Below are positions 12,843 through 15,282 of a DNA stretch of 15,282 nucleotides, in pieces. The stretch's first letter is position 1. The number at the start of each line of letters is the position of its first letter. The stretch comes from Acidobacteriota bacterium (lineage in GTDB: Bacteria > Acidobacteriota > Vicinamibacteria > Vicinamibacterales > UBA2999). The DNA lies in NCBI GenBank assembly GCA_013140955.1, contig JABFRY010000242.1, forward strand, positions 1-15,282, written 5' to 3'. Below the pieces are notes generated by a model. It was not told where the DNA came from, ran no database searches, and saw only the letters and a list, made by a program, of their open reading frames with translations. Position numbers and translations under genes: made by a program.

Positions 12843-14614
12843 TACCGCCCCTCCACGAACTCGGTGGCCGGCACGACCGGGATGTCGATCTCTCCAGGGT
12901 CCTGAGAGTCGGCCGAGACGGCGCCCACGCTGTCGGACCACAGATACGCGTCGGACCAGAGATAGCTGTCCGACCAGAGGTAGCTGTCCGACCACAGGTA
13001 GCTGTCGGACCAGAGATACCCGTCCGACCACAGATACGCATCGGACCAGAGGTAGCCGTCGGACCACAGATAGGCGTCCGACCACAGGTAGCCGTCGGAC
13101 CAGAGATACGAGGCCGACCACTCGGGGCTGTTCCACAGCGCCGCCGTGTCCTCGATGTAGACGCGCCGGCCGTCCTCGGACAGGCGCACGAGCGGTGACA
13201 GGGCGTCCGGCCCGTTGACGAGCCCTGTCGCGTTCATCGCGCCGTCCACGTTGAGGACCCCGGCGCCCGTGCTCATGGCGTCACCGGACACCTTCCGCGC
13301 GGTCTTCATGAGCCGGGCCTTGATAGTGGCGGGCGTGAGCGACGGTTCCTTGTCGAGCATCCGCGCCACGGTGGCCGTGACCTCCGCGGTGGCCATGCTG
13401 GTACCCGAGAGGGTGAGGTACTTGTGCGTGAAGCTGCGTCCGGTGACCACGTTCAGCGGCAGCAGGAGGCTGAGGAGTGAGCCGGGGGCGAGCGGGGCCA
13501 CCACCTTGTTGCCGGAGGCCAGCAGGTCGGGCTTCATCACGTGGTCGTAGGCCGTGGGCCCGCGCGAGGAAAAGGTCGAGACGTAGTCGTCCGAGAAGTT
13601 GTTGCCCGTGCCGTTGTCGGTGATCGAGCCGACCGTGATCACCTTGCGCGAGTTGCCGGGGCTGGTGATCGTGCCGTGGCCGAACGTGCCGTAGTTGCCC
13701 GCGGCGGCGACCACCACCACGCCCGCGTCCCACACCCGGTTCACCGCCTGCACCAGCGGATCGTCTTCCTGCGCTTCCTCGATGGCCTTGCCGAGCGACA
13801 GGTTGATGACGCGGATGTTGTACTGCGGCCGGCCCACGTCCAGCACCCAGTCGAGCGCCGCAATCACGTCCGACACGCGGCCCTGACCGATGTCGTTCAA
13901 CACGCGCAGCGACACCACGCTCGCGTAGCTCGAGACGCCCTGGAACTTCTGGCTCTTCGAGTACCAGCCGTCGGAGGCAATCATGCCCGCGATGTGCGTG
14001 CCGTGCCCGTACTGGTCGCTGAGCGACGTCTGCCGGCCGTTGGCGCCGTTGACGAAGTCGAACTGGCCGAGCAGCGTGTTGTAGAAGTCGCCGTGCGGAT
14101 GCACGCCGGTGTCGAGCACCGCCACGCGAACGCCCTGGCCGTCGTACTGGCTGTTCACGTTGGGCCTGCCGATGTCCGGCGAGTTGATGGTCTGGCGAGC
14201 CGCCTGGCTCGCGCCGGCGACGAGGCCGTCCTCCGCGATGAAGCGGACCTTCGGGTTGTTGCGGAGCCGTTCGAGCGCCGCCACCGGGATGCGCATGGCC
14301 TGATAGGGCAGCTTCCGGTAGCCGCGCTTCTTGACGCCCCCGACCTTGCCGGCCGCCTGCTCGTCCACGCTGGATTCGAACGCCACGACGACGTCCACGA
14401 ACCCGCCCTCGGCGCGTGCGCGCCTGCGCTCGAGCTGCGCGCTCATCCGCGTGCGGCCCGGGCCCTTGCCGGGCGTGCGGGCCTGGCTGGCGCCTGTCTG
14501 CGCACCCAGCCGGGGGAGGCGCTGCGCGTCCGCCGCGGTGGTGGTGAGTGCGAGGACGAGCGCGCACAGCGCCACCGCAACGGCATCCTTCAACCTGATC
14601 GACATGTGCTTCAT
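12842..14614 (-). CDS. Secreted S8 (subtilisin-like) serine peptidase with YLWSD repeat tail
   Basis: This 590-residue exported protease has a signal peptide (MKHMSIRLKD, then a hydrophobic core, cleavage near ADA-Q at 30/31), an I9-type inhibitory propeptide (about 72-130, FVDVVVAFE to FIAEDG) and a subtilase domain (about 155-465). Catalytic residues are all present: D168 (VAVLDTG), H204 (YGHGTHIAG), oxyanion N307 (AAAGNYG) and S406 (LSGTSMATA). After a short linker come ten hexads of (S/G/A)YLWSD (502-561) and a 29-residue acidic end. ATG 14614 is chosen because it gives the signal peptide and has AGGGA about 4 bases upstream. Longer in-frame starts would bury the signal. It leads a minus-strand run with two overlapping small ORFs and then the sigma54 activator. 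The repeat tail is not part of the protease fold and may anchor, assemble or target the enzyme. Confidence 0.93.
   Translation of the reverse strand: MKHMSIRLKDAVAVALCALVLALTTTAADAQRLPRLGAQTGASQARTPGKGPGRTRMSAQLERRRARAEGGFVDVVVAFESSVDEQAAGKVGGVKKRGYRKLPYQAMRIPVAALERLRNNPKVRFIAEDGLVAGASQAARQTINSPDIGRPNVNSQYDGQGVRVAVLDTGVHPHGDFYNTLLGQFDFVNGANGRQTSLSDQYGHGTHIAGMIASDGWYSKSQKFQGVSSYASVVSLRVLNDIGQGRVSDVIAALDWVLDVGRPQYNIRVINLSLGKAIEEAQEDDPLVQAVNRVWDAGVVVVAAAGNYGTFGHGTITSPGNSRKVITVGSITDNGTGNNFSDDYVSTFSSRGPTAYDHVMKPDLLASGNKVVAPLAPGSLLSLLLPLNVVTGRSFTHKYLTLSGTSMATAEVTATVARMLDKEPSLTPATIKARLMKTARKVSGDAMSTGAGVLNVDGAMNATGLVNGPDALSPLVRLSEDGRRVYIEDTAALWNSPEWSASYLWSDGYLWSDAYLWSDGYLWSDAYLWSDGYLWSDSYLWSDSYLWSDSYLWSDAYLWSDSVGAVSADSQDPGEIDIPVVPATEFVEGR
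12850..12854 (-). promoter_or_regulatory. Shine-Dalgarno GGAGG for the 60-codon ORF
   Basis: On the minus strand GGAGG ends 7 bases before the ATG that overlaps the peptidase stop. It also encodes part of the peptidase C-terminus (V-E-G-R), so it could be coincidental, but the spacing is ideal. Confidence 0.5.
12932..13111 (-). repeat. Ten 18-bp tandem repeats encoding YLWSD hexads
   Basis: Ten contiguous 18-bp units fill 180 bases in frame with the S8 peptidase. Each encodes x-Y-L-W-S-D with x = Ser, Gly or Ala. In gene order x reads S G A G A G S S S A. Units differ mostly at silent positions (TAT/TAC, CTG/CTC, TCC/TCG, GAC/GAT), while Tyr, Leu, Trp, Ser and Asp never change. That suggests selection on the protein rather than very recent slippage. 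Confidence 0.95.
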
Positions 14615-14846
14615 GCGTCCCTGCAGAGCAACGGCGCTGCCAGAACGGATGAGGCGCACGGGGATAGCGACAAGTACTTGGAAAGACGAGGCTTGTCGTG
14701 CATACGTACGGCGCGCAGGCGGCGGCTTCGTGAGGGGCGTCCCCCGCGCTTTCGGTGGAGGCGCCCGAAGAAGTGGCGGGCCGCTGAAAAATGTGGGGGA
14801 GGCCGTGGGGTAAGATCGCGCTCGCCTGTCGGCAGGAGACTGCAAC
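14615..14846. other. Divergent intergenic region
   Basis: These 232 bases separate the divergent S8 peptidase (-) and the secreted protein (+), so they must hold both promoters if each is the first gene of its unit. A TAAGAT at 14811-14816 could be a -10 box for the + gene, but no matching -35 is seen. No clear sigma54 (-24/-12) site was found by eye. No small ORF is convincing. Confidence 0.4.
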
Positions 14847-15282
14847 GTGATTCGCCTATTGCCCCTCTGCGTCGTGACGTGCCTGTGCATCGTCTCCGTG
14901 GTGGCTCAGGAGCGTGAGGTGCCATCGGACTCGGCACGCATCTCGATTCCCGGCTGCAGCCGCGGCCGCACGTTCATCGTCGGCGACCGTATCGAGGGCG
15001 AGACGGTGCGCTCCGACATCGAGCCCGGGCGGCGGTTCCGCATGGCGGGTGAGCGTAAGCTGCTCGACGAGATCGAGGCACGCAGCCGCACCATGCTGGA
15101 GATCACGGGTCTGGTGCGCCGCGCGCAGCTCGCGGGTCCCGGAGGGATCGTGCTGGGCGGCGGCCGTATCCGGATCGGCGGCGCGCCCCCGCAGGCGCCC
15201 ATGTCCGACCCGAGCCGATCCCCCGGCGTGCTGCAGGCGACCATCGACGTCGAGTCGTGGCGCGAGCTGCGCGCGGCGCACC
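14847..15282 (+). CDS. Secreted protein of unknown function (5' part only)
   Basis: The gene starts at GTG 14847, 8 bases after AGGAG (14834-14838), and is open to the window end (145 codons plus one base). The product begins with a signal peptide, MIRLLPLCVVTCLCIVSVVA, cleaved before or near QERE. The mature part has beta-strand-rich sequence with an RISIPGCSRGRTFIVGD opening, a central ARSRTMLEITGLVRRAQ, a glycine-rich GGIVLGGGRIRIGG turn and VLQATIDVESWRELR. The pattern of short strands and the ITGLV segment is suggestive of an OB-like fold, but I do not recognise a family with confidence. It is divergent from the S8 peptidase and probably periplasmic or secreted. Confidence 0.75.
   Translation, partial: MIRLLPLCVVTCLCIVSVVAQEREVPSDSARISIPGCSRGRTFIVGDRIEGETVRSDIEPGRRFRMAGERKLLDEIEARSRTMLEITGLVRRAQLAGPGGIVLGGGRIRIGGAPPQAPMSDPSRSPGVLQATIDVESWRELRAAH

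Noticed and set aside
12932..13111. Possible CRISPR array
   Set aside because: The 18-bp units are contiguous without spacers and are in frame with the peptidase; they are protein-coding repeats.
12842..14890. Longer in-frame start for the S8 peptidase at 14890
   Set aside because: It would add 92 residues of Arg/Pro-rich sequence ahead of a good signal peptide and overlap the divergent + strand gene.
13541..14917. 458-codon + strand ORF opposite the S8 peptidase
   Set aside because: It covers the complement of a protease with a full catalytic triad and would also overlap the real + strand gene at 14847.

Overview
The window is GC-rich, densely coded bacterial chromosome. The gene content fits Acidobacteriota, perhaps the Vicinamibacteria: an ffs-dnaX-ybaB-recR cluster beside large propeller signalling proteins and a secreted subtilase with an aromatic repeat tail. 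That placement is inference from gene content and composition; no 16S rRNA or other phylogenetic marker is present. I saw no insertion sequences, CRISPR arrays, phage genes or tRNAs.

Left third (1-4756, + strand). The window opens inside an M20-family metallopeptidase whose frame is broken by an in-frame TAG at 105-107. After its stop come four 23-bp tandem repeats, then a sigma70-type promoter and a 4.5S (SRP) RNA gene folded as a long rod. A tight housekeeping cluster follows: dnaX (clamp-loader tau/gamma), ybaB (nucleoid-associated protein), recR (recombination repair) and a seven-helix TMEM198/DUF4203-like membrane protein that overlaps the recR stop codon.

Middle (4866-6128). A lipoprotein with an SMP-30/gluconolactonase-like beta-propeller stands alone on the + strand. 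It converges with the minus-strand block. Between them is a symmetric A-tract/T-tract hairpin that should terminate transcription in both directions. This hairpin is the core of a longer imperfect palindrome of about 148 bp.

Right half (6129-14614, - strand). In transcription order it holds a secreted S8 (subtilisin-like) peptidase with a C-terminal tail of ten YLWSD hexads; two small ORFs of 60 and 50 codons linked to it and to each other by TAATG and ATGA overlaps; a stem-loop; a sigma54-dependent activator carrying a degenerate GGDEF domain (GGAVF, I-site kept); and, joined to the activator by an ATGA overlap, a transmembrane diguanylate cyclase with 14 periplasmic propeller blades and an intact GGDEF. 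The last two look like one signalling unit: a periplasmic signal drives c-di-GMP synthesis, and a cytoplasmic transcription factor with a receptor-like GGDEF domain could read it. A divergent secreted protein of unknown function starts at 14847 and runs off the end.

The most interesting parts are the cyclase/activator pair, the YLWSD repeat tail of the peptidase and the two coupled small ORFs behind it.
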